Assembly: GCA_036396535.1 (NCBI GenBank)
Contig: DASWKR010000070.1
Span: 42,709-106,708, forward strand
Reading direction: 5' to 3'
Length of the DNA: 64,000 nt
Origin: Acidimicrobiia bacterium
GTDB lineage: Bacteria > Actinomycetota > Acidimicrobiia > Spongiisociales > UBA5794
Shown: positions 1-9,001 of the stretch, piece by piece
Numbering within the stretch: position 1 is the stretch's first letter
How the letters are laid out: every line of letters begins with the position of its first letter
The notes under the pieces: model-generated
What the model saw: only the letters and a program-made list of their open reading frames with translations
Told to the model about the DNA's origin: nothing
Database searches by the model: none
Translations under genes and position numbers: made by a program

Positions 1-68
1 ACGTTAGAGATTCGGTCCGGGCGATGCGCCGGATCGGCCAGGGCCCGGAGCTTCCGGACTCCCCTTCG

Positions 69-1730
69 TCACGCCGGTTTGCGCACGCCCACGACGCGGA
101 AACGACCGGCGACGAAGGCCGGATCGGTGAGCGAGGCGTTCCCTGCCGGGTTGGCGCCGGTGACGTGGAAGTCGCTGAAGGCGGCCGACTGGTTCACGAA
201 GAGCCCGCCCGTCAGGTTGAAGGCGATCGAGACCCCGGCCTCGACCGCGGCGTTCTCGGCTGCCTCGGCGACGTCCTCATCCGTCGTGTACACCAGCCAG
301 GTGATGGCGCCCCGCTCCAGCGCAGACGTGGTCGCGATGTCGAGGCTCTGCTCGGTCGAGTCCGTGGCGACGACGTAGACCACCGGACCGAACACCTCCG
401 TCATGTACGCCGCGGTGTCGGCGGCGTCCACCTCGACGACGACGGGTGTCTTCACCACGGCAGTGGGAAAGGCCGGGTTCTTCACCGACCGAGACTCGAG
501 GAGGACTCGTCCGGTCTCGCCGGCCGCCGCGACTCGCTCCACGGTGGCGTCGCTCTTGATCGCTCCAAGGACGTCTGCTGCACGCTCGTCGTCGGCGAGC
601 AGGCCCTCGATGGCGCCGGCCAGCCCCGTCGCCACCTCGTCGAACGAGACGTGCTCGCCCGCCACCGTGATCCCACCTCGTGGCACGAACACGTTCTGAG
701 GCGTCGTGCACATCTGCCCCGAGTACATCGTGGTCGAGACGGACAGGTTGCGAAGCATGCCCCTGAGGTCGTCCGTCGAGTCGATCACGACCGAGTTGAC
801 ACCCGACTTCTCCGTGAAGACGAGCGCCTGGTGGACGTTCTCCTCGAGCCATCGCCCGAACCCGGATCCACCCGTGTAGTCGACGATCCGCACTGCGTCG
901 TGGCCGACCAACTGCTTGGTGATCGGCTCTTCGGGAGTGTCGACCGCCAGCAGCACCAGGTTCGGGTCGAGGCCGGCCACACTCAGCACGCTGCGGGCGG
1001 TCTCGACGAACAGCGCCAAGGGCAGGATGGTGGCTGGGTGGGGCTTGACGATGACCGGGTTGCCCGTGACCAGGCTGGCGAAGATGCCCGGGTACCCGTT
1101 CCACGTCGGGAAGGTGGACACGCAGACCGTGACGGCGACGCCGCGTGGCCGGATCCTCCAGGTCTTGTCGACCACGATCGGGTCCCGCTTCCCCTGTGGC
1201 TTCTCCCACCGGACGTGGCGCGGGAGCTTGGTCAACTCGACGCACGAGTACGCCACCGCTTCGAGCGCCCGATCGAGGGCATGCGGCCCTCCCGCCTGGA
1301 ATGCCATCAGGAACGACTGACCCGTCGTGTGCATCACTGCGTGGGCCATCTCGAAGCTGGCGGCGGCGAGCCGCTCGAGGATCTCGAGGCAGACGCCGGC
1401 CCGGTCCGCCGGCGAGAGGCCGGCCCACGCAGGCATCGCCGCCCTTGCCGACTCGATGAGCGTCTCGACCTCGGCGGCGGGGTACGTGATCCCGAGGTCG
1501 AAGCCGTATGGGGAGGCCTCGGCCACCTCGATGTGCGTCCCGCCGGGCTGGTCCAGGCGGAACGGCTCGCCGAGCCTCGCCTGGAAGGCGGCTTCTCCTT
1601 CGGCGGGCGCCGACTCGGGATACGATCGAGGGCTCTCCGGGTACGGCGACCAGTAGGCGCGGGTGCGGGTCGTCTCGATCGCCTTGTCCAACGTCTCCCT
1701 GTGCTTGGCCGAGAGCTCGCTCGGATTCAT
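69..1730 (-). CDS. paaN: PaaN-type aldehyde dehydrogenase of phenylacetate degradation
   Basis: A 553-residue member of the aldehyde dehydrogenase superfamily, closest by eye to the PaaN subfamily. The nucleophile is probably Cys341 (GQMCTTPQN) and the general base Glu307 (FTEKSG); KPHPAT near residue 229 belongs to the cofactor-binding fold. The expected role is oxidation of the ring-opened semialdehyde in the phenylacetyl-CoA pathway. It has no C-terminal MaoC-like hydratase domain such as is present in the longer PaaZ (about 680 residues), so ring hydrolysis would need another protein. The start is the ATG 2 bp after the thiolase stop. It is the last operon gene visible; more pathway genes may lie beyond the left edge. 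Bases 1-68 hold no feature I can name. Confidence 0.88.
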   Translation of the reverse strand: MNPSELSAKHRETLDKAIETTRTRAYWSPYPESPRSYPESAPAEGEAAFQARLGEPFRLDQPGGTHIEVAEASPYGFDLGITYPAAEVETLIESARAAMPAWAGLSPADRAGVCLEILERLAAASFEMAHAVMHTTGQSFLMAFQAGGPHALDRALEAVAYSCVELTKLPRHVRWEKPQGKRDPIVVDKTWRIRPRGVAVTVCVSTFPTWNGYPGIFASLVTGNPVIVKPHPATILPLALFVETARSVLSVAGLDPNLVLLAVDTPEEPITKQLVGHDAVRIVDYTGGSGFGRWLEENVHQALVFTEKSGVNSVVIDSTDDLRGMLRNLSVSTTMYSGQMCTTPQNVFVPRGGITVAGEHVSFDEVATGLAGAIEGLLADDERAADVLGAIKSDATVERVAAAGETGRVLLESRSVKNPAFPTAVVKTPVVVEVDAADTAAYMTEVFGPVVYVVATDSTEQSLDIATTSALERGAITWLVYTTDEDVAEAAENAAVEAGVSIAFNLTGGLFVNQSAAFSDFHVTGANPAGNASLTDPAFVAGRFRVVGVRKPA

Positions 1731-1732
1731 CG

Positions 1733-2932
1733 TCACACCCTCTCCCACAACGTCGCGATCCCCTGCCCGACGCCGATGCACATCGTCGCCAGCGCGTAGC
1801 GCCCCGCTCGCCTGTCCAACTCGCGGAGCGCGGTCGACACGAGGCGCGCCCCGCTCATCCCGAGCGGATGCCCGATGGCGATCGCACCGCCGTTCGGGTT
1901 GACGTGGTCGGCGTCGTCCGGGAGCCCGAGCCGGCGGAGCACAGCCAATGCTTGCGCTGCGAAAGCCTCGTTGAGCTCGACGACGTCCACGGCGCCGAGG
2001 TCGACGCCGACCCGGTCGAGGAGCTTGCGCGTCGCGGGCACCGGACCGATCCCCATGATCCTGGGAGGCACGCCGGCCGCCGACATCCCGATGAAGCGCG
2101 CCATGGGGTTCAGGCCGTGGCGCTCCACCGCCCGCTCGGATGCGACGATCACCGCACACGCCCCGTCGTTGATGCCCGAGGCGTTGCCCGCCGTGATCGT
2201 CCCGTCTGCGAACAACGGCCGCAGCGCGCCCAGCGCCGCCAGGGAGGTGTCGGGCCGGGGGTGCTCGTCCGTGTCGACGACGACTGGGTCACCGCGCCGT
2301 TGGGGGATCTCGACAGGGACGATCTCCTCGGCCATCCGACCCGACTTGATGGCGTCGACCGCCCTCTCATGGCTCCGCAACGCAAAGGCGTCTTGGTCGG
2401 CGCGTGAGACCTCCAACTCGGCGGCGACGTTCTCCGCGGTGTGCGCCATCTCGTCCTTGCCGAAACGCTCCTCCATGAGCGGGTTGACGAAGCGCCAGCC
2501 GATCGTCGTGTCGTACATCTCCGTCGAGCGGGAGAAGGCAGTCGTCGCCTTCGGGATGACCTTGGGAGCCCGGCTCATCGACTCGACCCCTCCGGCGATC
2601 ACGAGGTCGGCCTCGCCGGCTGCGATGGCCCTGGCCGCCTGCCCGATGGCCTCCATGCCCGACCCGCAAAGGCGGTTGACGGTGACGCCCGGCACCGTCA
2701 CCGGGAGGCCGGAGAGCAGCACCGCCATCCTGGCGACGTTCCTGTTGTCCTCGCCCGCCTGGTTGGCGCATCCGAGAAACACGTCGTCCGTTGCCTCCCA
2801 GTCGACGGCGGGGTTGCGACCCACGACCGTCGCGATCACGTGGGCTGCCAGGTCGTCCGGCCGCACCGCCGACAAGGATCCACCGAACCGGCCGATCGGA
2901 GTCCTGACCGAATCGCAGACGAATGCCTCCAT
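1733..2932 (-). CDS. paaJ: 3-oxoadipyl-CoA thiolase (acetyl-CoA acyltransferase)
   Basis: A 399-residue thiolase of normal length. The acyl-accepting Cys89 lies in [10 protein letters not shown], the catalytic His355 in GHPLGMSG, and the second cysteine, Cys385, in CIGVGQG. The family cleaves beta-ketoacyl-CoA with coenzyme A. The strong PcaF/PaaJ flavour of the C-terminus and the position in a phenylacetate operon point to cleavage of 3-oxoadipyl-CoA to succinyl-CoA and acetyl-CoA. Its ATG overlaps the stop of paaH in an ATGA junction, which indicates translational coupling. A general acetoacetyl-CoA thiolase is possible but less likely in this context. Confidence 0.9.
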   Translation of the reverse strand: MEAFVCDSVRTPIGRFGGSLSAVRPDDLAAHVIATVVGRNPAVDWEATDDVFLGCANQAGEDNRNVARMAVLLSGLPVTVPGVTVNRLCGSGMEAIGQAARAIAAGEADLVIAGGVESMSRAPKVIPKATTAFSRSTEMYDTTIGWRFVNPLMEERFGKDEMAHTAENVAAELEVSRADQDAFALRSHERAVDAIKSGRMAEEIVPVEIPQRRGDPVVVDTDEHPRPDTSLAALGALRPLFADGTITAGNASGINDGACAVIVASERAVERHGLNPMARFIGMSAAGVPPRIMGIGPVPATRKLLDRVGVDLGAVDVVELNEAFAAQALAVLRRLGLPDDADHVNPNGGAIAIGHPLGMSGARLVSTALRELDRRAGRYALATMCIGVGQGIATLWERV

Positions 2933-4461
2933 CAGGTACGCACGAGGTCTCGCATGGCAACTCCTTCGTATACCGAGCGTCTCAACAGCCGCGACACCCG
3001 GTACCGGTCCTCACCGTAGAACCATCTGAGGGACTCCGTGACGCCGAGCCAGCGGGCCGATCCACCGGCGTCGCACCACGAGAACGGGCCACCCGGATAA
3101 TTGGTGCCGAGCCGCATGGCCACATCGATGTCATCCGGGTGGGCGACGCCGAACAGGGCGGCGTCCGCCGCCACATTGACGATCTGCGACACGATGCGGG
3201 CGACCACGAGGCCGGGGGCGTCGTCCACCACACACACCTCGAGCCCCGCCGCCTGGAGGGCTCCGGCCGCGGTGGCGACCACGTCGGGATCCGTCCTGGA
3301 ATCCGCCGCGATGGCGACCCGCTCGGCCGACTCCCATTCGAGCACGGCGTCCATCACGACGATTCGCCTCTCCTCGCCGTCGACCGGGTACATCGAGGCC
3401 GGCCTGCCGTCCGTCGGGTGGATCGACACGTCACCGACGCGGATGGCGAACGAGTCGTCGTCGGCGCGCCTCACCCGCATGCCGGCCCGCTCCAGGCGAG
3501 CGACGAGCGCCTCCTCGTGTGCCATGAACGACGGCACGACCACCTCACTCGGTGTCGGGCCGGGCGGGGCGAGGCGGGGCGCGGGGACACCCGACGTGTG
3601 GTCGTAGAAGCCGCGCCCGGTCTTGCGACCGAGACGTCCGGCATCGACGAGAGCCTGCTGCATGGGGCTCGGGGTGAACCGGGAGTCGTGGAAGGTCTGC
3701 TCGTAGATGGACTTGGAGACGGCCAGGTTCACGTCGATTCCGATCAGGTCCATGAGCGCGAACGGGCCGAGCGGGAAGCCGCCGGCGCCGGTGACGATGG
3801 CGTCGATCGTGGCGGCGTCGGCGACGCCCTCGGTCAGGAGCCTGAGCGCCTCCAGGTAGAACGGCCTGGCGACGCGATTCACGATGAAGCCTGGCGTCGA
3901 GGCGCAATGCACGGGCGATTTGCCCCAGGCGGCAACCGTGGCGGCGACGACGTCTGCGACGGTGGACGCCGTCGCCGTTCCGTGGACGATCTCGACGAGC
4001 GGCATGACGGGCGCCGGGTTGAAGAAGTGCGTCCCGACGAGCTGCTGCGGCCGCGCAAGTCCCGCCGCGATCGAGGTGACGCTCAGCGAGCTGGTGTTGG
4101 TCGCCAAGATGGTGCCAGGTGCCACGACCTCCTCGACGAGGCGGAGCACTTCGAGCTTGACGTCGCGGTCCTCGACGACGGCCTCGACGACGAGCCCGGC
4201 GTCGCCGAAGGCGCCGATCGACGGCACGTCCTCGATCCTCGATCGCAGTGCGGCGGCCTCCGACTGCGACAGCCGTCCCCGCTCGACATCGCGAGCGAGC
4301 CGGACGTCGAGCTCGCCGAGAGCCCGGGCGACCGCCCCCGCGGCGCTGTCGTGGAGTAAGACGCGATGACCGGCGGCGGCGGCCACCCTGGCGATGCCCG
4401 CCCCCATGGTCCCCGCACCGACGACCGCGACCACGGTCTCGGCTGGGATTGCCCCTGCCAC
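2932..4461 (-). CDS. paaH: 3-hydroxyacyl-CoA dehydrogenase, PaaH type
   Basis: A 509-residue NAD-dependent 3-hydroxyacyl-CoA dehydrogenase. The Rossmann glycine motif [10 protein letters not shown] lies at about residues 13-22, followed by the central dehydrogenase domain ([15 protein letters not shown]) and a second C-terminal copy of the 3HCDH helical domain ([12 protein letters not shown] near residue 450). That double C-terminal domain and the length match PaaH/PaaC-type enzymes, which oxidise 3-hydroxyadipyl-CoA to 3-oxoadipyl-CoA, the substrate of the next gene. The start is GTG, one base after the paaG stop codon. Confidence 0.9.
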   Translation of the reverse strand: MAGAIPAETVVAVVGAGTMGAGIARVAAAAGHRVLLHDSAAGAVARALGELDVRLARDVERGRLSQSEAAALRSRIEDVPSIGAFGDAGLVVEAVVEDRDVKLEVLRLVEEVVAPGTILATNTSSLSVTSIAAGLARPQQLVGTHFFNPAPVMPLVEIVHGTATASTVADVVAATVAAWGKSPVHCASTPGFIVNRVARPFYLEALRLLTEGVADAATIDAIVTGAGGFPLGPFALMDLIGIDVNLAVSKSIYEQTFHDSRFTPSPMQQALVDAGRLGRKTGRGFYDHTSGVPAPRLAPPGPTPSEVVVPSFMAHEEALVARLERAGMRVRRADDDSFAIRVGDVSIHPTDGRPASMYPVDGEERRIVVMDAVLEWESAERVAIAADSRTDPDVVATAAGALQAAGLEVCVVDDAPGLVVARIVSQIVNVAADAALFGVAHPDDIDVAMRLGTNYPGGPFSWCDAGGSARWLGVTESLRWFYGEDRYRVSRLLRRSVYEGVAMRDLVRT

Positions 4462-4462
4462 G

Positions 4463-5251
4463 TCAACGGCCCTCGAAGTGCGCAGGGCGCTTCTCGATGA
4501 ACGCCGCCACCCCTTCTCGATAGTCGCGGGTGCGGCCCGCCGCTCGTTGCAGGTCTCGTTCCAGGTCGAGCTGGGCGTCGAGGCTGTTTCCGAGTGAGGC
4601 GTTCATCGCCTCCTTGACGGCCGCGAAGCCGGCCGTCGGGCCCTCAGCGAGGCTCAGCGCCTTCTCCTTGGCGGCCACCGCCAGCTGGTCGTCCTCGATG
4701 ACATCCCAGATCAGCCCCCATTCGTGCGCCTTGTCGGCCGGCAACGGATCGCCGAACAGGGCAAGCCCCATCGCCCTGGCGGTACCGACGGCGCGGGGCA
4801 GGGTGTAGGTGCCACCGGAGTCGGGGATGAGACCGATCCGCGAGAAGGACTGGACGAAACGGGCGGAACGTGCTGCCAGCACCACGTCGCCGGCGAGTGC
4901 CAGGTTGGCGCCCGCCCCCGCCGCAACACCGTTGACCGCCACCACGATCGGCTTGGGCATGGCTCGCATGGCACGCACGATCGGGTTGTAGCGATCCTCG
5001 AGCGACGCTCCGAGGTCGGGACCGTCCTCGCCTGGTGACACCGTTCGATCGTTGAGGTCCTGGCCTGCACAGAACGCTCTCCCCGACCCGCTGATGAGCA
5101 CCGCTCTCACGGTGTCGTCGGCGGCGGCATCGGCGAGGGCGGCGCCGAGTGCATCGAGCATGGCGGCCGTCATGGCGTTGAGCTTGTCGGGGCGGTTCAG
5201 TGTGATCCGCGCCACGCCCCGGTCCACCTCGTACAGGATGGTGTCGTCCAT
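4463..5251 (-). CDS. paaG: Ring 1,2-epoxyphenylacetyl-CoA isomerase, PaaG
   Basis: A 262-residue crotonase-family protein. The oxyanion-hole segment FCAGQDLNDR, the PKPIVVAVNGVAAGAGA segment and SRIGLIPDSGGT are all present and follow the PaaG pattern very closely; QLDLERDLQRAAGRTRDY near the C-terminus is also PaaG-like. PaaG converts the ring epoxide of phenylacetyl-CoA to the oxepin-CoA. No separate PaaF-type hydratase is visible in the operon, so this protein may also serve the later dehydroadipyl-CoA hydration step, or a distant gene does. It is separated from paaC by 27 bp. Confidence 0.88.
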   Translation of the reverse strand: MDDTILYEVDRGVARITLNRPDKLNAMTAAMLDALGAALADAAADDTVRAVLISGSGRAFCAGQDLNDRTVSPGEDGPDLGASLEDRYNPIVRAMRAMPKPIVVAVNGVAAGAGANLALAGDVVLAARSARFVQSFSRIGLIPDSGGTYTLPRAVGTARAMGLALFGDPLPADKAHEWGLIWDVIEDDQLAVAAKEKALSLAEGPTAGFAAVKEAMNASLGNSLDAQLDLERDLQRAAGRTRDYREGVAAFIEKRPAHFEGR

Positions 5252-5278
5252 CTCGTCCCCTCTGCCGCGCTTCTCTGT

Positions 5279-6019
5279 CTACCAGGTGGCCGCAGGATCG
5301 AGCGAGAGGACCGCCGTCATCGTCTCGAGGAGGTCGCCGAAATGTTCCGACCTCACACCGCGGCGGCCGCCGGTCCCGGTCGGAGTGGCATCCCAGTCGA
5401 GCGCCACGCCGGATGCCGCCAGCTCCTCAGCGAGGGCGCCGCGCCAGATCTCCTCGAGAGAGGCGGCAGGCAGCCCGACCGCCCCCGACGAGATCGCATC
5501 GTCCTCATGCTCCGTCTGCTCGAAGATCGAGCGCCCGAGCGGGTAGAGGCGCCGGAGCGCCCCCACCATCCGGGAGCGAGACTCGTCGGTACCCATGAGC
5601 ATGCGACGTACCAACGGCCCTGCATGGCGCAGGTGGTACTCCTCCTCGCGGAGGGCCTTCACCGCCAGGTCTCGGAGACCGGGCACCGTCGAGGTGAGGA
5701 GCGCCTGCCAGCGGACCGTCTCGGCGAGGTCGTAGAGGAAATGGCGGGCGAGGGCGTCCTCCCACATCGGGCACGGGAGCTCGACGATCCAGGCGCTGCG
5801 GAAGTCGCTTGCGGGACGCCCGAACGCCAGCCCATCGATGTCGTCGGTGAGCAGGCCGAAGAGGGCGCGGGCGTGTCCCAATTCGTCTTGGGCGATCGAC
5901 GCGTACGCCAGGTCCTCTTCCAGAAAGGGGGCGATCCCGAGCCACTCGCTGTGGCGATGCCCGGTGATCAGCTCGTCGTCTGCCAGGGCCAGCAGCCACG
6001 CCCGGGCGCCAAGGTTCAC
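5279..6019 (-). CDS. paaC: Phenylacetyl-CoA epoxidase structural subunit PaaC
   Basis: A 246-residue ferritin-like protein matching PaaC, the non-catalytic partner of PaaA in the multicomponent phenylacetyl-CoA epoxidase. The segment AWLLALADDELITGHRHSEW at the N-terminus and AQDELGHARALFG near residue 50 are characteristic. The start is GTG, overlapping the paaB stop codon in a GTGA junction. Together with PaaA and PaaB it should form the cytoplasmic oxygenase core. Confidence 0.92.
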   Translation of the reverse strand: MNLGARAWLLALADDELITGHRHSEWLGIAPFLEEDLAYASIAQDELGHARALFGLLTDDIDGLAFGRPASDFRSAWIVELPCPMWEDALARHFLYDLAETVRWQALLTSTVPGLRDLAVKALREEEYHLRHAGPLVRRMLMGTDESRSRMVGALRRLYPLGRSIFEQTEHEDDAISSGAVGLPAASLEEIWRGALAEELAASGVALDWDATPTGTGGRRGVRSEHFGDLLETMTAVLSLDPAATW

Positions 6020-6294
6020 TCGGTCGCCCCGTCCCGGCCCGAGCGCCTCCGCTCGGCGAGAAGTGCGCCGTCATTGTGGCGATGCGGCTTGTCTTGGTTC
6101 GGCTGGATGAACTCCGGAGGCACGTCGACGACCGCGCTGCGATCGACGATCCACATGTGCTCGCCCTCCGCTCTCCTGGCGTACGTCTCCCGTGCGAGGA
6201 TCATCGCCATCTCGGGGTCGGGGGCCTCGAGCGAGCCGGCGTGCTCGAAGGGAGCCTTCCCGGGCTTCTTGAGGAACACCTCGTACGTCCTCAT
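6016..6294 (-). CDS. paaB: Phenylacetyl-CoA epoxidase small subunit PaaB
   Basis: A 92-residue protein with the PaaB family pattern: it starts MRTYEVFLKK, has an ARETYARRAEGEHMWIV segment in the middle and a conserved proline-rich IQPNQDKPHRH segment. PaaB bridges PaaA-PaaC heterodimers in the epoxidase. Its ATG overlaps the stop codon of the TetR gene (ATGA) and its end overlaps the paaC start (GTGA), so the unit is translated as a coupled series. Confidence 0.92.
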   Translation of the reverse strand: MRTYEVFLKKPGKAPFEHAGSLEAPDPEMAMILARETYARRAEGEHMWIVDRSAVVDVPPEFIQPNQDKPHRHNDGALLAERRRSGRDGATE

Positions 6295-6863
6295 CTGATG
6301 CCATCCATCGCCAGCTCGAATATCGAGTCGGCGACCTCCCCCGGGCCGCTGCCCCCACCCGGCCGGTACCAGCGGTCGATGGCGTTGAGCATCGACAGCA
6401 AGAGGATCGACACTCGGGTGGCGTCGAGCGAGCCCGTGAACTCTCCGGTGCCGATCCCTTCGCCGAGCAGGTCGCGGTATACCTGCTCGTATCGGTTGCG
6501 CATCGCCAGCACGGCGTCCCGCTCGGCGTCCGGCAGGAACCGAGCCTCGTCGAGGAAGGTGCGAGCCTCGTCGAGATGATCGATGACGATGCCGACGTGC
6601 CCGACGACGAGACGATGGAGCCTCTCGGCGGCGGTGCCGTCCATGGCGACGACGTCGTCGGCGAGCGCCTGGAAGAGCCGGGCCCCGGTCCGGATCACCT
6701 CGATGAGCAGCTCGCCCTTGCCCCCGACATGCGAGTACAGCGATGAGCCCGTCAGTCCGACGGCGCTGCCCAGGTCACGCATCGACGTGCCGTGGAACCC
6801 GCGCTCGGCGAACAGGCGGCCGGCCGCCCGGACGACGTCGTCCTTCGTACGCGGGGCGGTCAT
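6291..6863 (-). CDS. paaR: TetR-family repressor inside the paa operon (PaaR-like)
   Basis: A 190-residue TetR-family regulator. The N-terminal helix-turn-helix covers about residues 8-55 (AAGRLFAERGFHGTSMRDL then LTGSSLYSHVGGKGELL); the rest is a ligand-binding helical domain. It is inserted between paaD and paaB with ATGA overlaps on both sides, so it is co-transcribed with its probable targets. PaaR proteins of other bacteria are TetR repressors relieved by phenylacetyl-CoA; that role here is inferred from context. The reading frame stays open far upstream through paaD, but the ATG overlapping the paaD stop is the natural start. Confidence 0.82.
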   Translation of the reverse strand: MTAPRTKDDVVRAAGRLFAERGFHGTSMRDLGSAVGLTGSSLYSHVGGKGELLIEVIRTGARLFQALADDVVAMDGTAAERLHRLVVGHVGIVIDHLDEARTFLDEARFLPDAERDAVLAMRNRYEQVYRDLLGEGIGTGEFTGSLDATRVSILLLSMLNAIDRWYRPGGGSGPGEVADSIFELAMDGIR

Positions 6864-7318
6864 CCCCGCATGACCTCGAGAGGATTGCGGCACGATTCGC
6901 AATAGGCGATCGCCCGGCACGCCGTGGGCCCGAAGGGTGACCGCTCTTCGACCGTGACCGATCCGCACAGTGGGCACGTCACGAACGCCGGGCCGGTCAC
7001 GGCAACCGTGAACTCTTCGGCGAGGAGCCGGCGCCCTGCCGGCGTGATGAGGTCCGGTGACCATGGGGGGTCGTTGACGAACCGGACGGAGACGGCGCGG
7101 GCCCCGGCAGCCCGTGCCGCCGCGGCGACGTCGTCGGCGATCACGCCGAGGGCGGGACAGCCGAGGAATGTCGGCACGAGGTCGACGACGGTCCCGTCGG
7201 CGCCGACTCGCACGTCTCGCAGGATCCCGAGGTCTTCGATGGTGACGCCTGGGAACTCCGGGTCGTTCACTGCCGCCACCGCGTCGCGTATGTCGCCAAC
7301 CGTCTGGGCGGTGCTCAT
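6860..7318 (-). CDS. paaD: Phenylacetyl-CoA epoxidase accessory protein PaaD
   Basis: A 152-residue two-part protein. The N-terminal half is a MIP18/DUF59-like domain (VNDPEFPGVTIEDLGILRDV, then FLGCPAL); the C-terminal part is a zinc ribbon with CPLCGS near residue 115 and CESC near residue 142. PaaD is needed for epoxidase activity and is thought to help with iron or iron-sulfur cluster maturation. It overlaps paaA upstream and tetR downstream by ATGA junctions. Confidence 0.9.
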   Translation of the reverse strand: MSTAQTVGDIRDAVAAVNDPEFPGVTIEDLGILRDVRVGADGTVVDLVPTFLGCPALGVIADDVAAAARAAGARAVSVRFVNDPPWSPDLITPAGRRLLAEEFTVAVTGPAFVTCPLCGSVTVEERSPFGPTACRAIAYCESCRNPLEVMRG

Positions 7319-8247
7319 GCGACCCTCGACTCGAGGCGGGCCGCCGAGGCGTCGAGCGCCTCACGCACCCAGCGAGCGCCGTCCCAACCGTGCCGGGCGG
7401 TTGCGATCCTGCGCTCACTGTCCGGCCCGGTGTTGAGCTGGGTCTGCTTCAGGGCGGTCCAGTCGATATCTCCGATGACCCACCGGCCCCGGGGTTCGTC
7501 GTAGCGGAGGTCGGGGTCGGGGATCGTGAACCCGTAGTCGAGGAGTTGGGGCACGAACTTCTGGACGTATCGATCCCGCAGCTCCTCGTTCGTCGCCGAC
7601 TTGATGTGCCAGCGCAACAGCACGTCTCTCGAGCTGGACGGTGGTCCGAAGAAGTGCATGGCGGGCTGCCACCAGCGATCCAGGGCCTCCTGGAACATGG
7701 CGTGCTGCCGGGGAGTCCCGTCTGCCATGCGGAGCAGCATCTCCTCGCCCTGACGCATGTGGAAACCCTCCTCGGCGACGATCCTTCGCAGCACACGGCG
7801 GTAAGGACCGTACGAGCAGTCCTTGAACACCGCTTGCTGGGTCGTCAGCGCAGCCGCGTCGATCATGTAGGCGATCGCCACCTGGTCTGCCCACGTGTGG
7901 ACCCGATAGTGAAAGACGTTGTGGAAGCGGCTGCGTCCCTCATAGAGGTCCTCGAGCATCTGATCACGGGTCTTGATGCCCAGGTCGGCGGCAACCATGT
8001 AGAGGAGGTGGGCGTGCCCGATCTCGTCCTGCGTCTTGGCGAGCGTCCCGAGCTTGCGTTGCATTCCAGGTGCCTTCGGTATGAAGTCACGTTCGGTGAG
8101 GCCTCCCATGAGCTCCGAGTTGGCGTGCATCTCGATGAACCGGAACACCTCGTCCCGGTACTCCTCCGGCATGTCGTCGACCGGCTCGACGATGCCACCC
8201 GCATCGAGGAAGGCCTCGAAGTCTTCGAGCGCCGCCCAACTCCTCAT
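7315..8247 (-). CDS. paaA: Phenylacetyl-CoA epoxidase catalytic subunit PaaA
   Basis: A 310-residue di-iron oxygenase subunit, close to the usual 309-330 residues. Iron-ligand motifs are visible as KTQDEIGHAH (residues 71-80) and EEGFHMRQGE (159-168). It epoxidises the ring of phenylacetyl-CoA and is the first gene of the operon. The frame stays open 69 nt further upstream, but the ATG at 8247 has an AAGAGG ribosome-binding site six bases before it and leaves the operator-like repeat untranslated. The NADPH reductase PaaE and the ligase PaaK are not encoded in the visible part of this operon. Confidence 0.93.
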   Translation of the reverse strand: MRSWAALEDFEAFLDAGGIVEPVDDMPEEYRDEVFRFIEMHANSELMGGLTERDFIPKAPGMQRKLGTLAKTQDEIGHAHLLYMVAADLGIKTRDQMLEDLYEGRSRFHNVFHYRVHTWADQVAIAYMIDAAALTTQQAVFKDCSYGPYRRVLRRIVAEEGFHMRQGEEMLLRMADGTPRQHAMFQEALDRWWQPAMHFFGPPSSSRDVLLRWHIKSATNEELRDRYVQKFVPQLLDYGFTIPDPDLRYDEPRGRWVIGDIDWTALKQTQLNTGPDSERRIATARHGWDGARWVREALDASAARLESRVA

Positions 8248-8273
8248 GACATGCCTCTTCTTGACCGTCGTGG

Positions 8274-8287
8274 CGAACAACCGTTCG
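8274..8287 (-). promoter_or_regulatory. Candidate TetR/PaaR operator upstream of paaA
   Basis: The inverted repeat CGAACAACCGTTCG has perfect five-base arms (CGAAC and GTTCG) around a four-base centre. It lies 27-40 nt upstream of the chosen paaA start. A TACCAT -10-like hexamer for the leftward promoter sits just before it at 8291-8296, so a bound repressor would cover the start of transcription. As I recall it, the PaaR operator described in Thermus has the same form with one base different. The repressor would be the TetR protein of the same operon. Confidence 0.6.
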
Positions 8288-8336
8288 TTCGTATGGTAGC
8301 GGACCCACCCGCCCATGCCACGTCTACGCTGCGCGG

Positions 8337-8951
8337 GTGGTCGACCTCTCCTCGCTGCTCGAAGATCCGATCGGGCACCTGGCGCATCGAGACGAGGAGG
8401 TGCGCAGGCTGGCCGTCTCGGTGTGCGCCGCCGCCGCCGACGCCCGCTGGTTCGATCCGCTGGTCACCGTCTTGGTGACGGACACCTCGCCGAGGGTGAG
8501 GGCCGAGGCTGCCGAGGTGCTGGCGGCGTTCGGGCCTGCGGCCGAGACGGTCCTCCTCGCCCGGCGCGCTGCGGAGGCGGAGCCGATCGTCGTCGAGGCC
8601 ATCGTCACGGCCCTCGGCGAGCTCGAGAGCCACGCAGCGGTGGACTGGCTGGCCGGCCTGGCCCGGAGCGCCGACGACAGGATGGTGCGTGAAGCGGCGG
8701 TTGCGGCCCTTGGGGCGGTGGGCGACCCGGCTGCGCTTCCCGTACTCCTCGAAGCGGTCACGTCCGCTCCTCCCCAGGTGAGGCGGCGCGCCGTCGTCGC
8801 CCTGACGGCCTTCGACGAGCCGGAAGCCGAAGCAGCCATCGCAGGAGCCCGGGACGACCGCAACCCGATGGTGCGCGAGGTGGCCGAGATGATCGTCGGG
8901 CGCGTCGTGCCCGAATGGCAGCCGGTCGAGCCGTCAGACGAGGGCCACTGA
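8337..8951 (+). CDS. HEAT-repeat protein
   Basis: A 204-residue, alanine-rich, all-helical protein with about five HEAT/PBS-lyase-type repeats. Examples are SPRVRAEAAEVLAAFG near residue 51, DRMVREAAVAALGAVGDP near residue 113, and PQVRRRAVVALTAFDEPEAE. Such repeats form protein-binding solenoids; no catalytic residues are apparent. It starts with GTG and is divergent from paaA, with 89 bp between the starts, so it may share the regulatory region. Whether it contributes to phenylacetate metabolism is unknown. Confidence 0.7.
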   Translation: MVDLSSLLEDPIGHLAHRDEEVRRLAVSVCAAAADARWFDPLVTVLVTDTSPRVRAEAAEVLAAFGPAAETVLLARRAAEAEPIVVEAIVTALGELESHAAVDWLAGLARSADDRMVREAAVAALGAVGDPAALPVLLEAVTSAPPQVRRRAVVALTAFDEPEAEAAIAGARDDRNPMVREVAEMIVGRVVPEWQPVEPSDEGH

Positions 8952-8960
8952 GCGGCGTCG

Positions 8961-8988
8961 GGCCGGGAGGCCAGGCTGGTTCCCGGCC
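8961..8988. terminator. Bidirectional hairpin between convergent genes
   Basis: GGCCGGGA (8961-8968) and TCCCGGCC (8981-8988) form a perfect eight-base stem around a 12-nt loop, 10 bp after the HEAT gene stop and 13 bp from the converging DUF4328 gene end. There is no T-run, so if it terminates it does so as an intrinsic hairpin of the GC-rich type. Confidence 0.45.
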
Positions 8989-9001
8989 AAACTCCGAGTG
9001 A

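Noticed and set aside
24..1799. Long rightward open frame across paaN and the thiolase end
   Set aside because: It is antisense to two well-conserved genes; the protein is Arg/Gly/Asp-rich with no domain, typical of a shadow frame in GC-rich DNA.
7315..8316. Longer paaA start at 8316
   Set aside because: It would translate through the operator-like repeat and -10 box; the ATG at 8247 has a ribosome-binding site and gives the family-typical length.
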